From the NCBI GenBank assembly GCA_947575235.1, contig CANPMT010000033.1, positions 1 through 35,576 of the forward strand: DNA of 35,576 nucleotides, given 5' to 3'. Position 1 is the first letter of the stretch. Every line of letters starts with the position of its first letter. The translations under genes and the position numbers were made by a program. Origin of the DNA: an uncultured Porphyromonadaceae bacterium. GTDB taxonomy: Bacteria; Bacteroidota; Bacteroidia; Bacteroidales; Muribaculaceae. The notes beneath the pieces are model-generated. The model did no database searches and was not told the origin of the DNA. It saw nothing but the letters and a program-made list of their open reading frames with translations. Below are positions 5,942 through 13,357 of the stretch, one piece after another.

Positions 5942-7644
5942 TGAATAAACCATTACTACCCATCCTCCTCTCCCTCTGCACCGCTGCGACGGTTTTATCA
6001 GATACCAATCACAAATCTTTCAGCTGGCCTGACGCCTCTGTCTATTTCGTTATCACCGACCGCTTCTGCAACGGCGACTCCACCAACGATGTAAACTACG
6101 GACGCATAGTTGACTACGGTTCCGAGCGCCTCAACGCCGCCACTTTCCACGGGGGCGACTTCAAAGGTATGCTCCGGAAAGCCCGCGAGGGGTATTTCAC
6201 CAATCTCGGTATTGACGTCGTGTGGATGACCGACGTCTATGAACAGATTCACGGCTGGATGTCGGGAAGTGGTGAAATCAACGATTTCCCGCATTATGGC
6301 TACCACGGCTATTATCCTCTCGACTATACCCAGATCGACAAGAATTACGGCACTGTCGAGGAATTCCGCGAACTCGTAGACACTCTCCATGCCCAAGGGA
6401 TACGCGTGATGTTGGGAGCCAACCTCAACGACCCCGGTTATCCCACCCTCCTTGATGCCGTGCAATACGGATTTGCCGAGACCGGACTCTCCCAGGAGGA
6501 GGCTGCCCGACATATACGTGACTGGAGTTTCGACAAATTCTTTGAGAACCGTCTCTCCTGGTCGGGCTGGTATGACCGTGGCTGGATACGTATGCCCGAC
6601 GAGAACTGGGACGAGAACAATCCTCTTGAGGCTACCCTCTATGGTATGCCCGACTTCAAGGATGAGAGCGACACCCCGGTGAAGATACCCGCTTTCCTTC
6701 ACCGTAAATGGAAGATGGAGGGGCACGCCAATGACCCGTGGGTCAACCCCTCGGCACGCGATCTGCGTAGCGACCGCAAATGGAGCCCGATGCAATATCT
6801 CATAGCGTGGATCTCTTCCTGGGTTGAGGAATTCGGTATCGACGGCTTCAGATGTGACATTGTCGAGAATGTCCACCTCAATCGCTGGGAGGAACTGAAC
6901 GAGGCTTGCAACACCGCTCTTGAGAAATGGCGCAAAAGCCATCCCGATGATCCGGCATCCCGCTGGACCGACAGATTCTTCATGACAGGGGATTTCGAAC
7001 CCTCCGGAATAGAATACAAACCGCGATATGCCGACGCAGGATTCTCAAATATGGTCAACTGCAACTTCCCGAAATTGGGCGACCTTGACGGAATCACCTA
7101 TACATGGCAGTCGTATGCCGACAGCATAGCAGCACATCCGGGCTGGTTCCCTTTCAGCTATCTCAACAATTCCTACCACCGCGAGGCCGACCCCGACAAC
7201 ATGACCGACTGCGCCACCACTCTACTGTTATCCCCGGGAACAGTACAGGTGTTCTACGGCGATGAGACCGGACGCCCCCTCAACGACGCCCGTTTCAACG
7301 TCGACAGCAATCAGGCTTTCCGCTCTGACATGAACTGGGACTCTATCGACTCCACTCTCCTTGACCATTTCAGCCGGCTCGGCCGGATACGTCGCGCACA
7401 TCCGGCCATCGGCTCAGGGAAACAGATAACCCTTGACTCCCATACCTGCATACGCACGAAAGATGGTGACACCGTGATGATACGCACCAAACCGCTCGCC
7501 GGTGTCCCAATTAGGGTAGCTCCATATTTCAAAGACGGGGATGTGGTGACTGAACTCTACACAAAACAGAAAGCCACCGTAGCCGGAGGCGCGGTGACTT
7601 TCCCTGAATATCTCAACAATATAGCTGTAATCAGTATTTTGTAA
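5941..7644 (+). CDS. MalS-like GH13 protein with altered catalytic motifs
   Basis: The 567-residue protein has a signal peptide (about 1-20) and the overall GH13 order, closest in my memory to periplasmic alpha-amylase MalS: YHGYYPLDYTQIDKNYGT, IRVMLGANLNDPGY, IDGFRCDIVENV, FFMTGDFEP, QVFYGDETGRP and RSDMNW. Region II keeps the nucleophile aspartate (D306). Region I has G159 and D164 where the family has Asp and His, region III has D351 where the acid/base Glu is expected, and region IV reads NNSYH (409-413) where a His-Asp pair is expected. It may be a non-hydrolytic glucan-binding protein or an enzyme with changed chemistry. The frame is intact. It overlaps the convergent TonB receptor gene by 14 bp. 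Confidence 0.85.
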   Translation: MNKPLLPILLSLCTAATVLSDTNHKSFSWPDASVYFVITDRFCNGDSTNDVNYGRIVDYGSERLNAATFHGGDFKGMLRKAREGYFTNLGIDVVWMTDVYEQIHGWMSGSGEINDFPHYGYHGYYPLDYTQIDKNYGTVEEFRELVDTLHAQGIRVMLGANLNDPGYPTLLDAVQYGFAETGLSQEEAARHIRDWSFDKFFENRLSWSGWYDRGWIRMPDENWDENNPLEATLYGMPDFKDESDTPVKIPAFLHRKWKMEGHANDPWVNPSARDLRSDRKWSPMQYLIAWISSWVEEFGIDGFRCDIVENVHLNRWEELNEACNTALEKWRKSHPDDPASRWTDRFFMTGDFEPSGIEYKPRYADAGFSNMVNCNFPKLGDLDGITYTWQSYADSIAAHPGWFPFSYLNNSYHREADPDNMTDCATTLLLSPGTVQVFYGDETGRPLNDARFNVDSNQAFRSDMNWDSIDSTLLDHFSRLGRIRRAHPAIGSGKQITLDSHTCIRTKDGDTVMIRTKPLAGVPIRVAPYFKDGDVVTELYTKQKATVAGGAVTFPEYLNNIAVISIL

Positions 7645-9658
7645 ACGTGTAACGGAATCCTATGTAGGCCATCGCGCCATGTATCGGCGCATAGATCATG
7701 GTGGCGTCGAAGTCGGGGCCCCATGGATTGGCTGCTCCCACGATAGGATTCTTCTGACGGTAATTGGTGAGGTTCTCCCCACCTATATATATGCTCCAGT
7801 GGCGGAAATTGCGCGTTATCTGGGCATTAAGTGTCGGGAAAGCCTTATACCGGCTATTCCATGACTCGCGTCCGGCGTTGACAGAGGGTGTGGGCATACG
7901 TCCCCCTCCTGTCAGCGCTAACGTGGCGTCAAACTGCCACAGTCCCATCATCGGAGTGTAATTCACCGAGAAGAGTGCCTTCGACTTCGAAGTGAGCGGT
8001 TTGCTTACCATTCCGCGCCCGTAATCCACCTTCACATCATTATATCGGTAGGCAGCCATGATATTGAGGTCGTCAAGCAACTGGTAAGATATCTCCACCT
8101 GTGCCGCATGTGAATATGACTTCCCGTTGATATTCTTTATGATGGCGGTGAAGGGTGAATAATCCAGGTCGACTACGGTCTGATGGCGGAAATCGGTATA
8201 GTAATACTCGGCGTTCCAGTTCATGCTGCGTCCGAACAGGTTGAACTCGCCCGACACGCCTCCGCCGAAATTCCACGCCTCCTCCTGGCGTATGTTATCC
8301 TCTATGATAATCTCCCTCGACGAGGCCAAAAGATAACTGTTGTCGACCAACGCATATGGCGACCGATACCCCTTTCCGGCTGAAAGATGCAGAGAGAAGG
8401 GTGTCGAGATATTCCAGCGTGCATGTACCCTCGGGGTGAACATATGTCCGTAAAGGGTGCTGTAGTCATAGCGCAAGCCCCCCATCAATATAAGCTTCGT
8501 GTCGTAATTGAATGTATACTGGGCGTAGGCTCCCGGGGTTGTCTCCTTCTCCGTGAGTGGGGTAAGGGGGAGCGAAGTGTCGGCTGTCAGCCTGTATGAC
8601 TGATTGTAATAGTCATGGTTGACACTCAATCCTGTTGATAGCGAATGGAACTCGCCGAAATCACGCTCAAACATAAGGGAGGCATAGAAATTCTTCTGGT
8701 TTACGTCATACACCTTATGGCCGTAGGCGCTCTTCTGGTCATGGATTGAGCCGGAGAGCATCAATGCCACATTCCCGTTATGCTCCGGATCGAAGATATA
8801 GGCGTTCTTCATGAAGAGCTCACCACGGTTTGTGGTGATGTCTATAAGATATGGATTGGTGATATGCGAGGCGTGATGACCAATCTGGCCGCTCTCCCTC
8901 TTCTCGCCGAGATACTTCACCCCGGCCTGGAATATGTAGCTGTCGCCCATATAGGCCCAGCGGTTCATCGCCCCAATCTGGCGCACTTTCGGTGTGTCGG
9001 CAAACCCGTCGTCGTTCTCGTCATGCGTGGCGAAAGTGTTCTCGCCATGCACCAGAAGGCCGGTCGACCATTTGTCACCAAGATGCAGGTTCCCTGTGAA
9101 ATTGGCCTCCACCCTACCCTTATGGTCGGCATACATGTTGGCGTCGAGCGACTGGTCGGCCTGGGGCTTGAGCATCTCGATATTGATCTGGCCGGTTACC
9201 GATTCGTAGCCGTTCTTCACAGAGCTGGCACCTTTCGACACCTGTATCGACTGCATCCAGGGGCCCGGTATGTAGCCCAATCCGAACTGTGCCCCGGCTC
9301 CGCGCAGATTAGGTATATTCTCCGTGAGCATCTGCACATAGGTGCCGGGGAGGCCGAGCAGCTTCACCTGCTTGGCTCCGGTGGCGGCATCCGAATAATT
9401 CACATCCACCGACGGATTAGTGGTGAAACTCTCACCAAGGTTGCAACAGGCCGCTCTTTTCAGCTCTGCCTGTGTCATGATTTCGGTGTTGAAGGCCGAC
9501 CCGGTCATCTTGCGGCGTCCCGACAATTTCTTTGTCAGCACAAATTCCTCAAGGTCGTAGCCGAGCTCAAGCGAGTCTGCGGGGTTGGAAAGTGAGTCTG
9601 CCGTGGCTATCGTGGCGCCACTTGCCAGAAACGGCAGCAATATCAGGGAATGTAACAT
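7631..9658 (-). CDS. TonB-dependent outer membrane receptor (non-SusC)
   Basis: The 675-residue protein has a signal peptide, a TonB-box-like LEEFVLT (36-42), a plug domain (AELKRAACCNLGESFTTNPS, QVKLLGLPGTYVQMLTE, IQVSKGASSVKNGYESVTGQ) and a C-terminal barrel ending in aromatic FRYTFTKY. The plug carries adjacent cysteines C71-C72. This pattern occurs in a Bacteroidota receptor family often found with metal-handling genes, which I recall rather than can test here. The carboxypeptidase-like N-terminal domain common in that family is absent. The substrate is unknown: a metal chelate, haem or cobamide are possible. The promoter is a full consensus match. Its 3' end overlaps the GH13-like gene tail to tail. 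Confidence 0.88.
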   Translation of the reverse strand: MLHSLILLPFLASGATIATADSLSNPADSLELGYDLEEFVLTKKLSGRRKMTGSAFNTEIMTQAELKRAACCNLGESFTTNPSVDVNYSDAATGAKQVKLLGLPGTYVQMLTENIPNLRGAGAQFGLGYIPGPWMQSIQVSKGASSVKNGYESVTGQINIEMLKPQADQSLDANMYADHKGRVEANFTGNLHLGDKWSTGLLVHGENTFATHDENDDGFADTPKVRQIGAMNRWAYMGDSYIFQAGVKYLGEKRESGQIGHHASHITNPYLIDITTNRGELFMKNAYIFDPEHNGNVALMLSGSIHDQKSAYGHKVYDVNQKNFYASLMFERDFGEFHSLSTGLSVNHDYYNQSYRLTADTSLPLTPLTEKETTPGAYAQYTFNYDTKLILMGGLRYDYSTLYGHMFTPRVHARWNISTPFSLHLSAGKGYRSPYALVDNSYLLASSREIIIEDNIRQEEAWNFGGGVSGEFNLFGRSMNWNAEYYYTDFRHQTVVDLDYSPFTAIIKNINGKSYSHAAQVEISYQLLDDLNIMAAYRYNDVKVDYGRGMVSKPLTSKSKALFSVNYTPMMGLWQFDATLALTGGGRMPTPSVNAGRESWNSRYKAFPTLNAQITRNFRHWSIYIGGENLTNYRQKNPIVGAANPWGPDFDATMIYAPIHGAMAYIGFRYTFTKY

Positions 9659-9714
9659 AATCTATCTCTACTGCTTATCTTGATCAGTGACCCGTCACCG
9701 GGGTGATTCGGCTG

Positions 9715-9745
9715 CAAAAATAATATGTAATTGTCAACCCACAAA
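9715..9745 (-). promoter_or_regulatory. Consensus promoter of the TonB receptor gene
   Basis: On the minus strand TTTG (complement of 9742-9745), a 19-bp spacer and TATTTTTG (complement of 9715-9722) match the consensus fully. The leader would be about 50 nt. Confidence 0.75.
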
Positions 9746-9848
9746 AGGATTACTCCTTAATTGTCACTCACCTCAACCTCACCAATACTGATAATCTGAC
9801 AGTTAACACTCTGTTAATTTAACTTAAAGAGATTTAACCATCCGTAAG

Positions 9849-9880
9849 CTTGTTTTATTCGGGTCATGATATTAAATTTG
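9849..9880 (+). promoter_or_regulatory. Promoter of the carbonic anhydrase gene
   Basis: CTTG (9849-9852, one mismatch), 20 bp, then TAAATTTG (9873-9880). The start site would be near 9886, about 28 nt before ATG 9914 and upstream of the alternative TTG at 9905. Confidence 0.62.
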
Positions 9881-9913
9881 CAGTGCATAACATAACGATA
9901 ACCGTTGCAACCT

Positions 9914-10453
9914 ATGATTAACGAAATACTCGAACATAACCGCCAATTCGTGGCCGACCGTGGCTACGAGCGGTTTCTCACCGACAAATATCCCAACAAG
10001 AAAATCGCCATCGTGACCTGCATGGACACCCGCCTCGTCGAACTCCTTCCCGCGGCCTTGGGCTTCCGCAACGGCGATGTGAAAATCATCAAGAATGCCG
10101 GAGGCACAATCACCAATCCCTTCGACAGCACCATGCGCTCGCTCATGGTGGCTGTGTATGAACTCGGCGTGACCGAAATCATGATAATCGGCCACACCGG
10201 GTGCGGCGTGCAGGGGATGGACAGCCGTGAGATGCTGCACCTCATGAAGGAGCGTGGCATCCCGGAAGAGAACATCAACCTCATGAAACATTGCGGAATC
10301 GACCTCGACAGCTGGCTCCACGGCTTCGACAGCACCGAGGAGGCCGTGCGCGAGACAGTCGACCTGGTGAAGAATCATCCCCTCATGGCCAAGGATGTGG
10401 TGGTGAAGGGTTACATCATGAATTCTGCGACAGGTGAGCTGACACCTCTGTAG
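9914..10453 (+). CDS. Beta-class carbonic anhydrase
   Basis: The enzyme interconverts carbon dioxide and bicarbonate in the cytoplasm. The 179-residue protein has the beta-class zinc ligands C36 (in TCMDTR), H94 and C97 (in GHTGCG), and the catalytic Asp-Arg dyad D38-R40. KNAGGTITNPF is the conserved segment after the first ligand. The length is normal for the short bacterial type. ATG 9914 is preferred over an in-frame TTG at 9905. An intrinsic terminator (10471-10508) follows, placed inside the convergent LytTR gene, and the two coding regions overlap by 38 bp at their 3' ends. Nothing ties it to its neighbours. Confidence 0.92.
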   Translation: MINEILEHNRQFVADRGYERFLTDKYPNKKIAIVTCMDTRLVELLPAALGFRNGDVKIIKNAGGTITNPFDSTMRSLMVAVYELGVTEIMIIGHTGCGVQGMDSREMLHLMKERGIPEENINLMKHCGIDLDSWLHGFDSTEEAVRETVDLVKNHPLMAKDVVVKGYIMNSATGELTPL

Positions 10454-11120
10454 CATACTGTCGGCCTATAGGCAGTGCCTGTCCCGTGACAAGCACTGCC
10501 TCTCTTTTGTTGAAACTCTTCACCTTGGCTCTGTTTACTATATACGACCGATGGATCCTTATGAAATCCTTGGCCGGAAGAAGAGTGCCTATATTCTTGA
10601 GTATCATACGCGACAACGTACACACCCCACCTTCGCGGAATATCTTCACATACCCCTCCATAGCCTCTATATACAGAATCTCGGCCAGCCGGATGGTGAC
10701 ATTGTTATATTCCTGCTTCACCACAATCGAGGCGGTATCCACCTCCTCATGCCGCACCCCTATCCGCCTCATAGCCTTCCCGAAGGCTGTCTTGAACCGT
10801 GCGAAGGAGTAGGGCTTGTGAAGATAGTCAACGGCATCCAGTTCAAAGCCGTCGAGGGCATAGTCCAGATAAGCTGTCGAGAAGATAAAGCAGGTATCTG
10901 TGGGCAGTTTGCGTGCTATCTCGAGTCCGGTGACGTTCTCCATCTCGATATCCAAAAACACCACGTCGGGATGCTCCCTGCACACTGTGGCCAGACCCTC
11001 GGCCGGATCCGAGAACACCTTCAGTTCAATCCCGCCGATTCTCTCGCAGAATTTAGCTATCACATCAAGGGCAAGCGGTTCATCATCTATGGCCACACAT
11101 CTGATAACATCATTATTCAT
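10416..11120 (-). CDS. LytTR-family response regulator
   Basis: The 234-residue protein has a receiver domain (about 5-120) with acidic pair D12-D13, phosphoacceptor D57 in FLDIEM, and the conserved Thr/Ser and Lys regions (FIFSTAYLDYALDGFELDAV, DYLHKPYSF). A LytTR DNA-binding domain follows (about 135-230), with ILYIEAMEGYVKIF, FIRIHRSYIVN and LPIGRQY. LytTR regulators bind paired 9-bp direct repeats about two helical turns apart. Two such sites lie upstream of 12347 and 13358. The kinase gene upstream overlaps by 8 bp, so they form one operon and a two-component pair. Confidence 0.92.
   Translation of the reverse strand: MNNDVIRCVAIDDEPLALDVIAKFCERIGGIELKVFSDPAEGLATVCREHPDVVFLDIEMENVTGLEIARKLPTDTCFIFSTAYLDYALDGFELDAVDYLHKPYSFARFKTAFGKAMRRIGVRHEEVDTASIVVKQEYNNVTIRLAEILYIEAMEGYVKIFREGGVCTLSRMILKNIGTLLPAKDFIRIHRSYIVNRAKVKSFNKREAVLVTGQALPIGRQYATEVSAHLSQNS
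10471..10508 (+). terminator. Intrinsic terminator of the carbonic anhydrase gene
   Basis: GGCAGTGC (10471-10478) pairs with GCACTGCC (10493-10500). An inner TGTC/GACA extends the stem around a CCGT loop, with one mismatch, and TCTCTTTT follows. It lies wholly inside the 3' coding part of the minus-strand LytTR gene. Confidence 0.7.
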
Positions 11121-12177
11121 CGCGCTTCATTTTAAGGTATAGTTCATACTCACCATCCCGCTCCTTCATATCCAGCTCATAGCTGCCCGGATAAAGGGCA
11201 TCGAGCCTTGAGCGGCAGTTCTCTATCCCCACGGGCACCTCCTCGCGGAAGACGTCAGCCTGCTTCATCACACGGTTGCGTGTGGTGAATGTCAGCACAC
11301 CCTCGCTCACCTCCAGACCTATCCTTATCACACAGTCCTTGCTCGTGGAGGCGCCGTATTTATAGGCGTTCTCCACAAAAGTCACTATAATCATCGGGGG
11401 CACCTTCAGCGAATCGTCGTCGATATGGCACTCCCATTCCACCTTGGTGTGCCGGTTAAGCCGGATTGCCTGCAGGGAGATATAATTCTCGATATTCTCG
11501 ACCTCCTCACCTATCGTCACCCAGTCTTTACCCACTGCGGTGTAGGTATACTTCAGAATACCGGTGAATTTCACGAATGCCTCCTCGGCCCTCTCCGAGG
11601 TGCCTATCACCAGGCTGTAGAGGGAGTTGAGCGTATTGAATAGGAAATGCGGGCTTATCTGGGCCTTGAACACAGCCAATTCCGCTCTGTCGCGCTCAGC
11701 CTCTATCTTACGTTTCAGCAGTAGCTGGGCATAGAGCTCCTTCACAAAAGCCACCGATACGGAATACCCCACCACCAGCGAGAACATAAGCCATAACGTC
11801 ACCGACACACCGAAATCGCGCAGTTCCGTCTGATAGCGGCTCAGCACGGGGGTCACGAAGTCCATCTCCGGCAACGGGTAGCCTGACAGTAGCCATGTGC
11901 CGGCTATGAGCCCTACTGTCACCACAAGAATCTTGCCGTAACGCCGCTGCAGCAGCAGGGTGGGTATGCGTGCGGAGAGTATTATGAAGTAGCAGGCATA
12001 TAGATAGGCACAGGCCAGGATGAAGAAGAGGGGCCATTGGCTTATCCATGTATATGAGGGTCCCAACAGCACGAGCAGAGGCATCAGCACCACGCAGAAG
12101 AAGAGGTCGGGTATGATGGCCGTTCGCGCCTCGGGGGTGGCAGTGTGCAGGGACAGAAGGGTGCGGATTGATTTCAT
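11113..12177 (-). CDS. LytS/YehU-type membrane histidine kinase
   Basis: The 354-residue protein has four hydrophobic membrane segments (about 20-40, 48-68, 82-98 and 122-145). A charged linker leads into a His_kinase (PF06580-type) motif, AVFKAQISPHFLFNTLNSLY, with phosphoacceptor H177. A HATPase domain follows, with PPMIIVTFVENAYKYG as N box and VPVGIENCRSRLDALYPG as G box. It should phosphorylate the LytTR partner in response to an envelope signal. A longer frame reaches 12231, but ATG 12177 follows a TAACTTTG -7 box by only 5 bases, so upstream codons would not be transcribed. The mRNA is probably nearly leaderless. Confidence 0.9.
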   Translation of the reverse strand: MKSIRTLLSLHTATPEARTAIIPDLFFCVVLMPLLVLLGPSYTWISQWPLFFILACAYLYACYFIILSARIPTLLLQRRYGKILVVTVGLIAGTWLLSGYPLPEMDFVTPVLSRYQTELRDFGVSVTLWLMFSLVVGYSVSVAFVKELYAQLLLKRKIEAERDRAELAVFKAQISPHFLFNTLNSLYSLVIGTSERAEEAFVKFTGILKYTYTAVGKDWVTIGEEVENIENYISLQAIRLNRHTKVEWECHIDDDSLKVPPMIIVTFVENAYKYGASTSKDCVIRIGLEVSEGVLTFTTRNRVMKQADVFREEVPVGIENCRSRLDALYPGSYELDMKERDGEYELYLKMKRDE

Positions 12178-12182
12178 AGCTG

Positions 12183-12190
12183 CAAAGTTA
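12183..12190 (-). promoter_or_regulatory. -7 box of the kinase-regulator operon
   Basis: The minus strand reads TAACTTTG (complement of 12183-12190), ending 5 bases before the ATG whose A is at 12177. No good -33 TTTG is present, so the promoter may be weak or need an activator. It decides the kinase start. Confidence 0.5.
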
Positions 12191-12222
12191 CGCAAAATCT
12201 CCCGTTCCTCACTGTATATTCG

Positions 12223-12252
12223 TTTACACATTTTTAATTTTCATTTACACAT
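12223..12252 (+). promoter_or_regulatory. Paired direct repeat, candidate LytTR operator 1
   Basis: TTTACACAT occurs at 12223-12231 and again at 12244-12252: two identical 9-bp repeats with a 12-bp gap, a 21-bp period. This is the architecture of LytTR operators such as those of AgrA and ComE. The second repeat begins 33 bp before the -7 box of the lipoprotein gene. Confidence 0.72.
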
Positions 12253-12276
12253 TAGGCCGGAATAAGCAAAAATTAT

Positions 12277-12284
12277 TAAATTTG
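12277..12284 (+). promoter_or_regulatory. -7 box of the coiled-coil lipoprotein gene
   Basis: TAAATTTG matches the consensus. The expected -33 position has no TTTG. The operator repeat sits just upstream of it, which suggests an activator-dependent promoter. Confidence 0.55.
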
Positions 12285-12304
12285 CAATTACAATCCATTG
12301 ATAT

Positions 12305-12326
12305 GGGATTGCGGCGCGGCAATCCC
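12305..12326 (+). promoter_or_regulatory. Leader hairpin before the lipoprotein gene
   Basis: GGGATTGC (12305-12312) and GCAATCCC (12319-12326) form a perfect 8-bp stem with a 6-nt GC-rich loop, followed by TTCTT. It lies in the predicted 5' leader and could act as an attenuator or stabilise the mRNA. Confidence 0.5.
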
Positions 12327-12346
12327 TTCTTAAAACGACCCAAGGT

Positions 12347-13195
12347 ATGAGACTGATATTCCAGCTTTTGATTCTATCGGCAGTCTTGCTCGCATCGTGC
12401 AGCAAGACCCCGGCTGAAGTGCAGCCGTCGCTCATGGAGGCCTCCAAGCAGGAACTCGCCTCTGCCATAGCCGAACGCGACGAGCTCCTGAAGTTAGTCA
12501 CGGAGATTACTTCGCTGATGACTGAGATAAAACGCGTTGAGCATATAATCAGCTCCCCATCCACCGGTGAGAGCGACCGCCGTCGGCTCATCGGCGACCT
12601 CAAGGCATTGCAGAACCGCCTCGACTCGCGCCGCAAGGAGCTGAGCGAACTCGACTCGCGCCTTAAGGAATCCTCTTTGGTATCTGACGATATGTCGGAG
12701 GCCATAAAGTCGCTTTACCGTGAGATTGACTCTCAGTCGTCGACAATAGCCAAACTCAGGAAGCATCTCTCTGAAGCGAACGCCCGGATTGAATCGCTCC
12801 ATCAGGAGGTGGATTCGCTTAACTCTGCCATTGAGACCTCATCGCAAGAACGCGACGAGGCGAAGGCCCATTCCGATGAACTGGAGACCCGGCTCAATAC
12901 CTGTTATTATATCGTGGCCTCGAAGAGGGAGCTCAAGAAGCACCACATCATCGAAAGCTCATTCCTACGGAAGCAGAAACTAATGGAGGGTGATTTCGAC
13001 AAAGATTGCTTCACCATGGCCGACAAGACTGATTTAGTGGCGATTCCCCTGCCCACCGACCATTCAAAATTGCTCAGCAAGCACCCCAAGGACACCTACG
13101 AGCTCCTCAACTATAACGGCGAGGGGAAACTCCTGATTCTCAACACCGAACGTTTCTGGTGCTTCTCAAACTATCTTGTGATTCAGACTGACTGA
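12347..13195 (+). CDS. Coiled-coil lipoprotein of unknown function
   Basis: I do not recognise a family. The 282-residue protein has a lipoprotein signal peptide ending LLASC (lipidated C18). A long heptad-rich coiled coil fills about residues 30-185, dense in Glu, Lys, Arg and Leu (KALQNRLDSRRKELSELDSR, EANARIESLHQEVDSLNSAI). A globular C-terminus of about 95 residues (CYYIVASKRELKKHHII to FWCFSNYLVIQTD) follows. It resembles gut Bacteroidota periplasmic lipoproteins of unknown role. It diverges from the kinase-regulator operon, and its promoter carries the LytTR-type repeat, so it may be a target or an accessory sensor of that system. Confidence 0.8.
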   Translation: MRLIFQLLILSAVLLASCSKTPAEVQPSLMEASKQELASAIAERDELLKLVTEITSLMTEIKRVEHIISSPSTGESDRRRLIGDLKALQNRLDSRRKELSELDSRLKESSLVSDDMSEAIKSLYREIDSQSSTIAKLRKHLSEANARIESLHQEVDSLNSAIETSSQERDEAKAHSDELETRLNTCYYIVASKRELKKHHIIESSFLRKQKLMEGDFDKDCFTMADKTDLVAIPLPTDHSKLLSKHPKDTYELLNYNGEGKLLILNTERFWCFSNYLVIQTD

Positions 13196-13239
13196 ACCTC
13201 CCGCACCGCAGCCTGATGGGCTGGAGCCGTTGCCGTTTA

Positions 13240-13269
13240 TTTACACTTTCTCACTGATGATTTACACAT
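13240..13269 (+). promoter_or_regulatory. Paired direct repeat, candidate LytTR operator 2
   Basis: TTTACACTT (13240-13248) and TTTACACAT (13261-13269) repeat with the same 12-bp gap and 21-bp period as the site at 12223-12252. The second repeat ends 2 bp before the -33 box and starts 34 bp before the -7 box, almost the same geometry as the other site. Confidence 0.72.
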
Positions 13270-13271
13270 CC

Positions 13272-13302
13272 TTTGCCGTATAACAGGGGTGTTGTAATTT
13301 TG
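13272..13302 (+). promoter_or_regulatory. Consensus promoter of the first susCD operon
   Basis: TTTG (13272-13275), a 19-bp spacer and TAATTTTG (13295-13302). The leader would be about 50 nt. The LytTR-type repeat abuts the -33 box. Confidence 0.75.
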
Positions 13303-13357
13303 TGCGTCCTCGACACACTCACTGTGTCAAGAGCATAAATCATAGAATCCTGACATC

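Noticed and set aside
5998-6942. 314-codon frame on the minus strand
   Set aside because: It is antisense to the well-supported GH13-like gene and has a low-complexity shadow composition.
8780-9595. 271-codon frame on the plus strand
   Set aside because: It is the antisense shadow of the TonB receptor gene.
12178-12231. Longer start for the histidine kinase
   Set aside because: The -7 box at 12183-12190 lies inside the extension, and the extension has no signal or membrane features.
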